Below are positions 23,301 through 34,800 of a stretch of 64,000 bases of DNA, piece after piece (position 1 is the stretch's first letter; the number at the start of each line of letters is the position of its first letter). A program made the translations under genes and the position numbers. The notes beneath the pieces are model-generated. The model was given only the letters and a program-made list of their open reading frames with translations. It did no database searches and was not told the DNA's origin. This DNA comes from Atherix ibis. Lineage: Eukaryota > Arthropoda > Insecta > Diptera > Athericidae. Where the stretch lies: assembly GCA_958298945.1 (NCBI GenBank), contig OY282608.1, positions 12,377,933 to 12,441,932 of the forward strand, given 5' to 3'.

Positions 23301-23400
23301 TTGTTGGTTTGGTGGCATGTTGGTTTGTTGGCTTGTTGGCTTGTTGGCTTATTGGTTTGTTGGCTTGTTGGTTCATAGGCTTGTTGGCTTGTTGGTTTGT
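20325..23400 (+). repeat. 3-kb HOR, copy 1 (3076 bp)
   Basis: The unit opens with TAGTTTGTTGGTGTG (20325) and has two subunits, 20325-21550 (1226 bp) and 21551-23400 (1850 bp), that start with the same roughly 0.5-kb module. Landmarks: AATGGCATGG 22053, GGTTAGTTAG 22584 and 22648, GGCTAGTTGG 22960, GGTTCATAGG 23370. It is longer than the next copy by 64 bases: a 64-bp tandem duplication and smaller whole-monomer differences account for this. Private variants include TTCGTGTCTTGG near 22168, where the other copies have TTCGTTTCTTGG. Confidence 0.9.
22584..22711 (+). repeat. 64-bp tandem duplication, one mismatch
   Basis: The blocks 22584-22647 and 22648-22711 both start GGTTAGTTAGC, pass through a seven-T run and GGCTTTTTGG, and differ at a single base near the end (TTGG in the first, TTCG in the second). 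The period is exactly eight monomers. The copies at 25644 and 28632 have one block only, so the duplication arose in copy 1 of the 3-kb HOR after the copies separated, or was lost from the others. Confidence 0.88.
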
Positions 23401-26400
23401 TAGTTTGTTGGTGTGTTTGTTTGTTGGTTTGTTGGCTTTTTGGTTTGTTGGTTTGTTGGTTTGTTGGTTTGTTGTTTTGTTCGTTTTTTGGTTTGTTGGC
23501 TTGATGGTTTGTTCGTTTGTTGGTTTGTTGGTTACTTGGTTTGTTGGTTTGTTGGGTTGTTGGTTTGTTGGTTTGTTGGTTTGTTCGTTTGTTGGTTTGT
23601 TGGTTCGTTGGCTTGTTGGTTTTTTGGTTTGTTGGTTTGTTGGCTTGTTGGTTTGTTGGTTTGTTGGTTTGTTGGTTTGTTGGTTTGTTGGTTTGTTGGT
23701 TTGCTGGCTTGTTGGTTTGTTGGTTTGCTGGCTTGTTGGTTTTTTGGTTTGTTGGTTTGTTGGTTTGTTGGTTTGTTGGTTTGTTGGCTTGTTGGTTTGT
23801 TGGCTTGTTGGTTTGTTGGCTTGTTGGCTTGTTGGTTTGTTGGTTTATTGGTTTGTTGGCTTGTTGGTTCATTGGCTTGTTGGCTTGTTGGTTTGTTGGT
23901 TTGTTGGTTTGTTGGTTTGTTCGTTTCTTGGTTTGTTAGTTTGTTGGCTTGTTGGTTTGTTAGTTTGTTGGTTTGTTGGTTTGTTGGTTTGTTGGTTTGT
24001 TGGTTTGTTGGCTTGTTGGCTTGTTGGTTTGTTGGTTTGTGGACTTGTTGGTTTGTTGGTTTGTTGGCTTGTTGGTTTTGTTGGCTTGTTGGTTTGTTGG
24101 TTTGTTGGTTTGTTGGTTTGTTAGTTTGTTGGTTTGTTGGTTTGTTGGTTTGTTGGTTTCTTGGTTTGTTGGTTTGTTGGTTTGTCGGTTTGTTGGTTTG
24201 TTCGTTTATAGGTTTGTTGGTTTGTTGGCTTGTTGGCTTGTTGGCTTGTTGGTTTGTTGGTTTGTTGGTTTGTTGGCTTGTTGGTTTGTTGGTTTTGTTG
24301 AGTTGTTGGTTTGTTGGTTTGTTGGTTTGTTGGTTTGTTGGTATGTTGGTTTGTTGGTTTGTTGGTTTGTTGGTTGTTTGGTTTGTTGGTTTGTTGGTTT
24401 GTTGGTTTGTTGGTTTGTTGGTTTGTTGGCTTACTGGCTTGTTGGTTTGTTGGTTTGTTGGTTTGTTGGTTTGTTGGTTTGTTGTTTTGTTGGATTGTTG
24501 GCTTGTTGGTATGTTGGTTTGTTGGCTTGTTGGTTTGTTGGGTTTTTGGTTTGTTGGTTTGTTGGTTTGTTGGTTTGTTGGTTTGTTGGCTTGTTGGTGT
24601 GTTGGTTTGTTAGTTTGTTGGTGTGTTTGTTTGTTGGTTTGTTGGCTTTTCGGTTTGTTGGTTTGTTGGTTTGTTGGTTTGTTGTTTTGTTCGTTTTTTG
24701 GTTTGTTGGCTTGATGGTTTGTTCGTTTGTTGGTTTGTTGGTTACTTGGTTTGTTGGTTTGTTGGGTTGTTGGTTTGTTGGTTTGTTGGTTTGTTCGTTT
24801 GTTGGTTTGTTGGTTCGTTGACTTGTTGGTTTTTTGGTTTGTTGGTTTGTTGGCTTGTTGGTTTGTTGGTTTGTTGGTTTGTTGGTTTGTTGGTTTGTTG
24901 GTTTGTTGGTTTGTTGGTTTGCTGGCTTGTTGGTTTGCTGGCTTGTTGGTTTTTTGGTTTGTTGGTTTGTTGGTTTGTTGGTTTGTTGGTTTGTTGGCTT
25001 GTTGGTTTGTTGGCTTGTTGGTTTGTTGGCTTGTTGGCTTGTTGGTTTGTTGGTTTCTTGGTTTGTTGGCTTGTTGGTTCGTTGGTTTGTTGGTTTGTTG
25101 GTTTGTTGGTTTAATGGCATGGTGGTTTGTTGGCTTGTTGGCTTGTTGGTTTATTGGTTTGTTGGCTTGTTGGTTCATTGGCTTATTGGCTTGTTGGTTT
25201 GTTGGTTTGTTGGTTTGTTGGTTTGTTCGTTTCTTGGTTTGTTAGTTTGTTGGCTTGTTTGTTTGTTGGTTTGTTGGTTTGTTAGTTTGTTGGCTTGTTG
25301 GTTCGGTGGTTTGTTGGTTTCTTGGTTTGTTGGTTTGTTGGTTTGTTATTTTGTTGGTTTATTGGTTTGTTCGTTTATTTGTTTGTTGGTTTGTTCGTTT
25401 GTTGGCTTGTTGGTTTGTTGGCTTACTGGTTTGTTGGTTTGTTTGTTTGTTCGTTTGTTGGTTTGTTGGCTTGTTGGTTTGTTGGTTTGTTGGCTTGTTG
25501 GTTTGTTGGTTTGTTGGTTTGTTGGTTTGTTCGTTTGCTGGCTTGTTGGTTTGTTGGCTTGTTGGCTTGTTGGTTTGTTGACTTGTTGGCTTGTTGGTTT
25601 GTTGGTTTGTTGGTTTGTTGGATTGTTGGTTTGTTGGTTTGTTGGTTAGTTAGCTTGTTGTTTTTTTGGTTTGTTGGTTTGTTGGCTTTTTGGTTTGTTG
25701 GTTTGTTCGTTTGTTGGTTTGTTGGTTTGTTGGGTTGTTGGTTTGTTGGTTTGTTAGTTTGTTGGTTTGTCGGTTTGTTGGTTCGTTGGCTTGTTGGTTT
25801 GTTGGCTTGTTGGCTTGTTGGTTTGTTGGTTTGTTGGCTTGTTGGTTTGTTGGTTTGTTGGTTTGTTGGTTTGTTGGTTTGTTGGTTTGTTGGCTTGTTG
25901 GTTTGTTGGTTTGTTGGTTTGTTGATTTGTTCGTTTGTTGGCTTGTTGGTTTGTTGGTTTGTTGGTTTGTTGGCTAGTTGGTTTATTAGTTTGTTGGTTT
26001 ATTGGTTTATTGGTTTGTTGGTTTGTTGGTTTGTTGGTTTGTTGGTTTGTTGGTTTGTTGGTTTGGTGGTTTTTTGGTTTGTTGGTATGTTGGTTTGTTG
26101 GTCTGTTGGTTTGTTGGTTTGTTGGTTTGTTGGCGTGTTGGTTTGTTGGCTGGTTGGCTTGTTGGTTTTTTGGTTTGTTTGTTTGTTGGTTTATTGGCTT
26201 ATTTGTTTTTTGGCTTGTTGGTTTGTTGGTTTGTTGGTTTGTTGGTTTGTTGGTTTGTTGGTTTGTTGGTTTGTTGGTTTGTTCGTTTTTGTTGGTTTTT
26301 TGGTTTGTTGGTTTGTTGGTTTGGTGGCATGTTGGTTTGTTGGCTTGTTGGCTTGTTGGCTTATTGGTTTGTTGGCTTGTTGGTTCATAGGCTTGTTGGC

Positions 26401-26412
26401 TTGTTGGTTTGT
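23401..26412 (+). repeat. 3-kb HOR, copy 2 (3012 bp)
   Basis: Subunits 23401-24610 (1210 bp) and 24611-26412 (1802 bp). Landmarks AATGGCATGG 25113, GGTTAGTTAG 25644, GGCTAGTTGG 25972 and GGTTCATAGG 26382 match the other copies. GGCTTTTCGG near 24646 is shared with copy 3 (27642) but not with copy 1, which has GGCTTTTTGG. This places copies 2 and 3 closer to each other. GGATTGTTGG near 25619 is private. Confidence 0.9.
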
Positions 26413-29400
26413 TAGTTTGTTGGTGTGTTTGTTTGTTGGTTTGTTGGCTTTTTGGTTTGTTGGTTTGTTGGTTTGTTGGTTTGTTGTTTTGTTCGTTTTT
26501 TGGTTTGTTGGCTTGATGGTTTGTTCGTTTGTTGGTTTGTTGGTTACTTGGTTTGTTGGTTTGTTGGGTTGTTGGTTTGTTGGTTTGTTGGTTTGTTCGT
26601 TTGTTGGTTTGTTGGTTCGTTGGCTTGTTGGTTTTTTGGTTTGTTGGTTTGTTGGCTTGTTGGTTTGTTGGTTTGTTGGTTTGTTGGTTTGTTGGTTTGT
26701 TGGTTTGTTGGTTTGCTGGCTTGTTGGTTTGTTGGTTTGCTGGCTTGTTGGTTTTTTGGTTTGTTGGTTTGTTGGTTTGTTGGTTTGTTGGTTTGTTGGC
26801 TTGTTGGTTTGTTGGCTTGTTGGTTTGTTGGCTTGTTGGCTTGTTGGTTTGTTGGTTTATTGGTTTGTTGGCTTGTTGGTTCATTGGCTTGTTGGCTTGT
26901 TGGTTTGTTGGTTTGTTGGTTTGTTGGTTTGTTCGTTTCTTGGTTTGTTAGTTTGTTGGCTTGTTGGTTTGTTAGTTTGTTGGTTTGTTGGTTTGTTGGT
27001 TTGTTGGTTTGTTGGTTTGTTGGCTTGTTGGCTTGTTGGTTTGTTGGTTTGTGGACTTGTTGGTTTGTTGGTTTGTTGGCTTGTTGGTTTTGTTGGCTTG
27101 TTGGTTTGTTGGTTTGTTGGTTTGTTGGTTTGTTAGTTTGTTGGTTTGTTGGTTTGTTGGTTTGTTGGTTTCTTGGTTTGTTGGTTTGTTGGTTTGTCGG
27201 TTTGTTGGTTTGTTCGTTTATAGGTTTGTTGGTTTGTTGGCTTGTTGGCTTGTTGGCTTGTTGGTTTGTTGGTTTGTTGGTTTGTTGGCTTGTTGGTTTG
27301 TTGGTTTTGTTGAGTTGTTGGTTTGTTGGTTTGTTGGTTTGTTGGTTTGTTGGTATGTTGGTTTGTTGGTTTGTTGGTTTGTTGGTTGTTTGGTTTGTTG
27401 GTTTGTTGGTTTGTTGGTTTGTTGGTTTGTTGGTTTGTTGGCTTACTGGCTTGTTGGTTTGTTGGTTTGTTGGTTTGTTGTTTTGTTGGATTGTTGGCTT
27501 GTTGGTATGTTGGTTTGTTGGCTTGTTGGTTTGTTGGGTTTTTGGTTTGTTGGTTTGTTGGTTTGTTGGTTTGTTGGTTTGTTGGCTTGTTGGTGTGTTG
27601 GTTTGTTAGTTTGTTGGTGTGTTTGTTTGTTGGTTTGTTGGCTTTTCGGTTTGTTGGTTTGTTGGTTTGTTGGTTTGTTGTTTTGTTCGTTTTTTGGTTT
27701 GTTGGCTTGATGGTTTGTTCGTTTGTTGGTTTGTTGGTTACTTGGTTTGTTGGTTTGTTGGGTTGTTGGTTTGTTGGTTTGTTGGTTTGTTCGTTTGTTG
27801 GTTTGTTGGTTCGTTGACTTGTTGGTTTTTTGGTTTGTTGGTTTGTTGGCTTGTTGGTTTGTTGGTTTGTTGGTTTGTTGGTTTGTTGGTTTGTTGGTTT
27901 GTTGGTTTGTTGGTTTGCTGGCTTGTTGGTTTGCTGGCTTGTTGGTTTTTTGGTTTGTTGGTTTGTTGGTTTGTTGGTTTGTTGGTTTGTTGGCTTGTTG
28001 GTTTGTTGGCTTGTTGGTTTGTTGGCTTGTTGGCTTGTTGGTTTGTTGGTTTCTTGGTTTGTTGGCTTGTTGGTTCGTTGGTTTGTTGGTTTGTTGGTTT
28101 GTTGGTTTAATGGCATGGTGGTTTGTTGGCTTGTTGGCTTGTTGGTTTATTGGTTTGTTGGCTTGTTGGTTCATTGGCTTATTGGCTTGTTGGTTTGTTG
28201 GTTTGTTGGTTTGTTGGTTTGTTCGTTTCTTGGTTTGTTAGTTTGTTGGCTTGTTTGTTTGTTGGTTTGTTGGTTTGTTAGTTTGTTGGCTTGTTGGTTC
28301 GGTGGTTTGTTGGTTTCTTGGTTTGTTGGTTTGTTGGTTTGTTATTTTGTTGGTTTATTGGTTTGTTCGTTTATTTGTTTGTTGGTTTGTTCGTTTGTTG
28401 GCTTGTTGGTTTGTTGGCTTACTGGTTTGTTGGTTTGTTTGTTTGTTCGTTTGTTGGTTTGTTGGCTTGTTGGTTTGTTGGTTTGTTGGCTTGTTGGTTT
28501 GTTGGTTTGTTGGTTTGTTGGTTTGTTCGTTTGCTGGCTTGTTGGTTTGTTGGCTTGTTGGCTTGTTGGTTTGTTGACTTGTTGGCTTGTTGGTTTGTTG
28601 GTTTGTTGGTTTGTTGGTTTGTTGGTTTGTTGGTTAGTTAGCTTGTTGTTTTTTTGGTTTGTTGGTTTGTTGGCTTTTTGGTTTGTTGGTTTGTTCGTTT
28701 GTTGGTTTGTTGGTTTGTTGGGTTGTTGGTTTGTTGGTTTGTTAGTTTGTTGGTTTGTCGGTTTGTTGGTTCGTTGGCTTGTTGGTTTGTTGGCTTGTTG
28801 GCTTGTTGGTTTGTTGGTTTGTTGGCTTGTTGGTTTGTTGGTTTGTTGGTTTGTTGGTTTGTTGGTTTGTTGGTTTGTTGGCTTGTTGGTTTGTTGGTTT
28901 GTTGGTTTGTTGATTTGTTCGTTTGTTGGCTTGTTGGTTTGTTGGTTTGTTGGTTTGTTGGCTAGTTGGTTTATTAGTTTGTTGGTTTATTGGTTTATTG
29001 GTTTGTTGGTTTGTTGGTTTGTTGGTTTGTTGGTTTGTTGGTTTGTTGGTTTGGTGGTTTTTTGGTTTGTTGGTATGTTGGTTTGTTGGTCTGTTGGTTT
29101 GTTGGTTTGTTGGTTTGTTGGCGTGTTGGTTTGTTGGCTGGTTGGCTTGTTGGTTTTTTGGTTTGTTTGTTTGTTGGTTTATTGGCTTATTTGTTTTTTG
29201 GCTTGTTGGTTTGTTGGTTTGTTGGTTTGTTGGTTTGTTGGTTTGTTGGTTTGTTGGTTTGTTGGTTTGTTCGTTTTTGTTGGTTTTTTGGTTTGTTGGT
29301 TTGTTGGTTTGGTGGCATGTTGGTTTGTTGGCTTGTTGGCTTGTTGGCTTATTGGTTTGTTGGCTTGTTGGTTCATAGGCTTGTTGGCTTGTTGGTTTGT
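26413..29400 (+). repeat. 3-kb HOR, copy 3 (2988 bp)
   Basis: Subunits 26413-27606 (1194 bp) and 27607-29400 (1794 bp). Landmarks AATGGCATGG 28109, GGTTAGTTAG 28632, GGCTAGTTGG 28960 and GGTTCATAGG 29370. It is 24 bases (three monomers) shorter than copy 2. At 29401 the sequence leaves the pattern: copies 1 and 2 continue with TAGTTTGTTGGTGTG, this one with GGTTTGTTCG. The tandem series ends there. Confidence 0.9.
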
Positions 29401-31890
29401 TGGTTTGTTCGTTTGTTGGTTTTTTCGTTTGTTGGCTTGTTTGTTTGTTGGTTTGTTGGTTTGTTGGTGTGTTGGTTTGTTGGTTTGTTGGTTTGTTGGT
29501 TTGTTGGCTTGTTGGTTTTTTGGTTTGTTTGTTTGTTGGTTTGTTGGTTTGTTGGTTTGTTGGTTTGTTGGTTTGTTGGCTAGTTGGCTTGTTGGTTTGT
29601 TGGTTTGTTGACTTGTTGGTTTGTTGGTTTGTTGGCTTGTTGGTTTTGTTGGCGTGAAGGTTTGTTGGTTTGTTGGTTTGTTGGCTTATTGGTTTTTTGG
29701 TTTGTTGGTTTTTTTTTCTTTGTTGGTTTGTTGGTTTGTTGGTTTGTTGGGTTGTTGGTTTGTTGGTTTGTTGGTTTGTTGGTTTGTTGGCTTGTTGGTT
29801 TGTTCGTTTGTTGGCTTTTTGTTTTGTTGGTTTGTTGGTTTGTTCGTTTTTTGGTTTGTTGGTTTGTTGGTTTGTTGGTTTGTTGGTTTGTTCGTTTGTT
29901 GGTTTGTTGGTTTGTTGTTTTGTTGGATTGTTGGCTTGTTGGTTTGTTGGTTTGTTGGCTTGTTGGTTTGTTGTTTTTTTGGTTTGTTGGTTTGTTGGTT
30001 TGTTGGTTTGTTGGTTTGTTGGTTTGTTGGTTTGTTGGTTTGTTGGTTTGTTGGTTTGTTGGTTTGTTGGTTTGTTGGTTTGTTGGTTTGTTGGTTTGTT
30101 TGTTTGTTTGTTTGTTGGCTTATTGGCTTGTTGGTTTGTTGGTTTGTTGGTTTGTTGGTTTGTTGCTTTGTTCGTTTTTTGGTTTGTTGGCTTGTTGGTT
30201 TGTTCGTTTGTTGGTTTGTTGGTTTGTTGGCTAATTCGCTTGTTGGTTTGTTGGTTTGTTCGGTTGTTGGTTTGTTGGTTTGTTGTTTTGTTGGATTGTT
30301 GGTTTGTTGGTTTGTTCGTTTGTTGTTTTGTTGGTTTTGTTGACTTGTTGGTTTGTTGGTTTGTTGGTTTGTTGGTTTGTTTCTTTGTTGGTATGTTGGT
30401 TTGTTGGTTTGTTGGTTTGTTGGCTTGTTGGTTTGTTGGTTTGTTGGTTGTTTGGTTTGTTGGTTTGTTGGTTTGTTGGTTTGTTGGTTTGTTGGCTAAT
30501 TCGCTTGTTGGTTTGTTGGTTTGTTCGGTTGTTGGTTTGTTGGTTTGTTGTTTTGTTGGATTGTTGGCTTGTTGGTTTGTTGGTTTGTTGGCTTGTTGGT
30601 TTGTTGGTTTTTTGGTTTGTTGGTTTGTTGGTTTGTTGGTTTGTTGGTTTGTTGGTTTGTTGGTTTGTTGGTTTGTTGGTTTGTTGGTTTGTTGGTTTGT
30701 TGGCTTGTTGGTTTGTTCGTTTGTTCGTTTGTTAGTTTGTTTGTGTGTTTGTTTGTTGGCTTGTTGGCTTGTTGGTTTGTTGGCTTGTTGGTTTGTTGGT
30801 TTGTTGCTTTGTTCGTTTTTGGGTTTGTTGGCTTGTTGGTTTGTTCGTTTGTTGGTTTGTTGGTTACTTGGTTTGTTGGTTTGTTGGTTTGTTGGTTTGT
30901 TGGTTTGTTGGTTTGTTGGTTTGTTGGTTTGTTGGTTTGTTGGTTTGTTGGTTTGTTGGTTTGTTGGTTTGTTGGTTTGTTGGTTTGTTGGTTTGCTGGT
31001 TTGTTCATTTGTTGGTTTGTTGGTTTGTTCGTTTGTTGGTTTGTTGGTTTGTTGGTTTGTTGGCTTGTTGGCTTGTTGGTTTGTTGGTTTGTGGACTTGT
31101 TGGTTTGTTGGTTTGTTGGCTTGTTGGTTTGGTTGGCTTGTTGGTTTGTTGGTTTGTTGGTTTGTTGGTTTGTTGGTTTGTTGGTTTGTTGGTTTGTTGG
31201 TTTGTTGGTTTGTTGGTTTGTTGGTTTGTTGGTTTGTTTGTTTGTTGGTTTGATGGTTTGTTGGCTTGTTGGTTTTTTGGTTTGTTGGTTTGTTGGTTTG
31301 TTGGTTTGTTGGCTTGTTGGTTTGTTAGTTTGTTGGTTTGTTGGTTTGTTGGTTTGTTGGTTTGTTGGTTTGTTGGTTTGTTGGTTTGTTGGTTTGCTGG
31401 CTTGTTGGTTTGTTGGTTTGTTCGTTTGTTGGTTTGTAGGTTTGTTGGTTTGTTGGCTTGTTGGCTTGTTGGTTTGTTGGTTTGTTGGCTTGTTGGCTTG
31501 TTGGTTTGTTGGTTTTGTTGGTTTGTTGGTTTGTTGGTTTGTTGGTTTGTTCGTATGTTGGTTTGTTCCTTTGTTGGTTTGTTGGTTGTTTGGTTTGTTG
31601 GTTTGTTGGTTTTTCGGTTTGTTGGTTTGTTGGTTTGTTGGCTTATTGGCTTGTTGGTTTGTTGGTTTGTTTGTTTGTCGGTTTGTTGGTTTGTTGTTTT
31701 GTTGGATTGTTGGCTTGTTGGTATGTTGGTTTGTTGGCTTGTTGGTTTGTTGGGTTTTTGGTTTGTTGGTTTGTTAGTTTGTTGGTTTGTTGGTTTGTTA
31801 GTTTGTTGGTTTGTTGGTTTGTTGGTTTGTTGGTTTGTTGGTTTGTTGGTTTGTTGGTTTGTTGGTTTGTTGGTTTGTTGGTTTGATGGT
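29401..31890 (+). repeat. Mosaic junction between Region I and Region II
   Basis: The first 340 bases (CGTTTGTTGG with TTTTTTCG, GTTGACTTG, a nine-T tract at 29709) copy the 13.27-13.57 kb stretch. From about 29750 the modules are of the later type (GGGTTG, GGCTTTTTGTTTTG, TTCGTTTTTTGG). GGCTAATTCGC occurs at 30229 and 30494, a 265-bp duplication. The first GTGGAC module followed by GGTTTGGTTGGC, typical of everything to the right, is near 31091. No non-satellite sequence marks the junction. Confidence 0.75.
29709..29718 (+). repeat. Nine-T homopolymer followed by C
   Basis: Nine T then CTTTG, with the same flanks as 10567 and 13557. It supports a copy of the 13.2-13.6 kb stretch at this junction. 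Confidence 0.85.
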
Positions 31891-34800
31891 TTGTTGGTTT
31901 GTTGGCTTGTTGGTTTGTTGGTTTGTTAGTTTGTTTGTGTGTTTGTTTGTTGGCTTGTTGGCTTGTTGGTTTGTTGGTTTGTTGGTTTGTTGCTTTGTTC
32001 GTTTTTTCGTTTGTTGGCTTGTTGGTTTGTTCGTTTGTTGGTTTATTCGTTTGTTGGTTTGTTGGTTTGTTCGGTTGTTGGTTTGTTGGTTTGTTGGTTT
32101 GTTGGCTTGTTGGCTTGTTGGTTTGTTGGTTTGTTGACTTGTTGGTTTGTTGGTGTGTTGGCTTGTTGGTTTTGTTGTCTTGTTGGTTTGTTGGTTTGTT
32201 GGCTTGTTGGTTTGTTTCTTTGTTAGTTTGTTGGTTTGTTGGTTTGTTGGCTTGTTGGTTTGTTGGTTTGTTGGTTTGTTGGTTTGTAGATTTGTTGGTT
32301 TGTTGGTTTGTTGGTTTGCTGGCTAGTTGGTTTGTTGGTTTGTTCGTTTGTTCGTTTGTTGGTTTGTAGGTTTGTTGGCTTGTTGGCTTGTTGGTTTGTT
32401 GGTTTGTTGGTTTGTTGGCTTGTTGGTTTGTTGGTTTTGTTGGTTTGTTGGTTTCTTCGTTTGTTGGTTTGTTGGTTTGTTGGTATGTTGGTTTGTTCGT
32501 TTGTAGGTTTGTTGGTTGTTTGGTTTGTTGGTTTGTTGGTTTGTTGGTTTGTTGGTTTGTTGGTTTGTTGGTTTGTTGGCTTATTGGCTTATTGGCTTGT
32601 TGGTTTGTTAGTTTGTTCGTTTGTTGGTTTGTTGGTTTGTTGTTTTGTTGGATTGTTGGCTTGTTTGTTTGTTGGTTTGTTGGCTTGTTGGTTTGTTGGT
32701 TTTTTGGTTTGTTGGTTTGTTGGTTTTTTGGTTTGTTGGTTTTTTGGTTTGTGGGTTTGTTGGTTTGTTGGTTTGTTGGTTTGTTGGCTTGTTGGCTTGT
32801 TGGTTTCTTGGTTTGTTGACTTGTTGGTTTGTTGGTTTGTCGGCTTGTTGGTTTTGTTGGCTTGTAGGTTTGTTGGTTTGTTGGTTTTTTGGTTTGTTTC
32901 TTTGTTGGTTTGTTGGTTTGTTGGTTTGTTGGTTTGTTGGCTTGTTGCTTTTTTGGTTTGTTGGTTTGTTTCTTTGTTGGTTTGTTGTTTTGTTGGTTTG
33001 TTGGGTTGTTGGTTTGTTGGTTTGTTGGTTTGTTGGTTTGTTGGTTTGTTGGCTTGTTGGTTTGTTCGTTTGTTTTGTTGGTTTGTTGGTTTGTTGGTTT
33101 GTTCGTTTTTTGGTTTGTTGGTTTGTTGGTTTGTTGGTTTTTTTGGTTTGTTGGTTTGTTGGCTTATTGGCTTGTTGGTTTGTTAGTTTGTTCGTTTGTT
33201 GGTTTGTTGGTTTGTTGTTTTGTTGGATTGTTAGCTTGTTGGTTTGTTGGTTTGTTGGCTTGTTGGTTTGTTGGTTTTTTGATTTGTTGGTTTGTTGGTT
33301 TGTTGGTTTGTTGGTTTGTTGGTTTGTTGGTTTGTTGGTTTGTTGGTTTGTTGGTTTGTTGGTTTGTTGGTTTGTTGGTTTGTTGGTTTGTTTGTTTGTT
33401 GGTTTGTTGGCTTGTTGGTTTGTTGGTTTGTTAGTTTGTTTGTGTGTTTGTTTGTTGGCTTGTTGGCTTGTTGGTTTGTTGGTTTGTTGGTTTGTTGGTT
33501 TGTTGGTTTGTTGGCTTGTTGGTTTGTTAGTTTGTTGGTTGTTTGGTTTGTTGGTTTGTTGGTTTGTTGGTTTGTTGGTTTGTTGGCTTGTTGGTTTGTT
33601 GGTTTGTTGGTTGTTTGGTTTGTTGGTTTGTTGGTTTGTTGGTTTGTTGGTTTGTTGGTTTGTTGGCTTATTCGCTTGTTGGTTTGTTGGTTTGTTCGGT
33701 TGTTGGTTTGTTGGTTTGTTGTTTTGTTGGATTGTTGGCTTGTTGGTTTGTTGGTTTGTTGGCTTGTTGGTTTGTTGGTTTTTTGGTTTGTTGGTTTGTT
33801 GGTTTGTTGGTTTGTTGGTTTGTTGGTTTGTTGGTTTGTTGGTTTGTTGGCTTGTTGGTTTGTTGGTTTGTTAGTTTGTTTGTGTGTTTGTTTGTTGGCT
33901 TGTTGGCTTGTTGGTTTGTTGGTTTGTTGGTTTGTTGGTTTGTTGCTTTGTTCGTTTTTTGGTTTGTTGGCTTGTTGGTTTGTTCGTTTGTTGGTTTGTT
34001 CGTTTGTTGGTTTGTTGGTTACTTGGTTTGTTGGTTTGTTGGTTTGTTGGTTTGTTGGTTTGTTGGTTTGTTGGTTTGTTGGTTTGTTGGTTTGTTGGTT
34101 TGTTGGTTTGTTGGTTTGCTGGTTTGTTCGTTTGTTGGTTTGTTGGTTTGTTCGTTTGTTGGTTTGTTGGTTTGTTGGCTTGTTGGCTTGTTGGTTTGTT
34201 GGTTTGTGGACTTGTTGGTTTGTTGGTTTGTTGGCTTGTTGGTTTGGTTGGCTTGTTGGTTTGTTGGTTTGTTGGTTTGTTGGTTTGTTGGTTTGTTGGT
34301 TTGTTGGTTTGTTGGTTTGTTGGTTTGTTGGTTTGTTGGTTTGTTGGTTTGTTGGTTTGTTGGCTTGTTGGTTTTTTGGTTTGTTGGTTTGTTGGTTTGT
34401 TGGCTTGTTGGTTTGTTAGTTTGTTGGTTTGTTGGTTTGTTGGTTTGTTGGTTTGTTGGTTTGTGGGTTTGTTGGTTTGCTGGCTTGTTGGTTTGTTGGT
34501 TTGTTCGTTTGTTGGTTTGTAGGTTTGTTGGTTTGTTGGCTTGTTGGCTTGTTGGTTTGTTGGTTTGTTGGTTTGTTGGTTTGTTGGCTTGTTGGTTTGT
34601 TGGTTTTGTTGGTTTGTTGGTTTGTTGGTTTGTTGGTTTGTTGGTTTGTTCGTATGTTGGTTTTTTCGTTTGTTGGTTTGTTGGTTGTTTGGTTTGTTGG
34701 TTTGTTGGTTTGTTGGTTTGTTGGTTTGTTGGTTTGTTGGTTTGTTGGCTTATTGGCTTGTTGGTTTGTTGGTTTGTTCGTTTATCGGTTTGTTGGTTTG

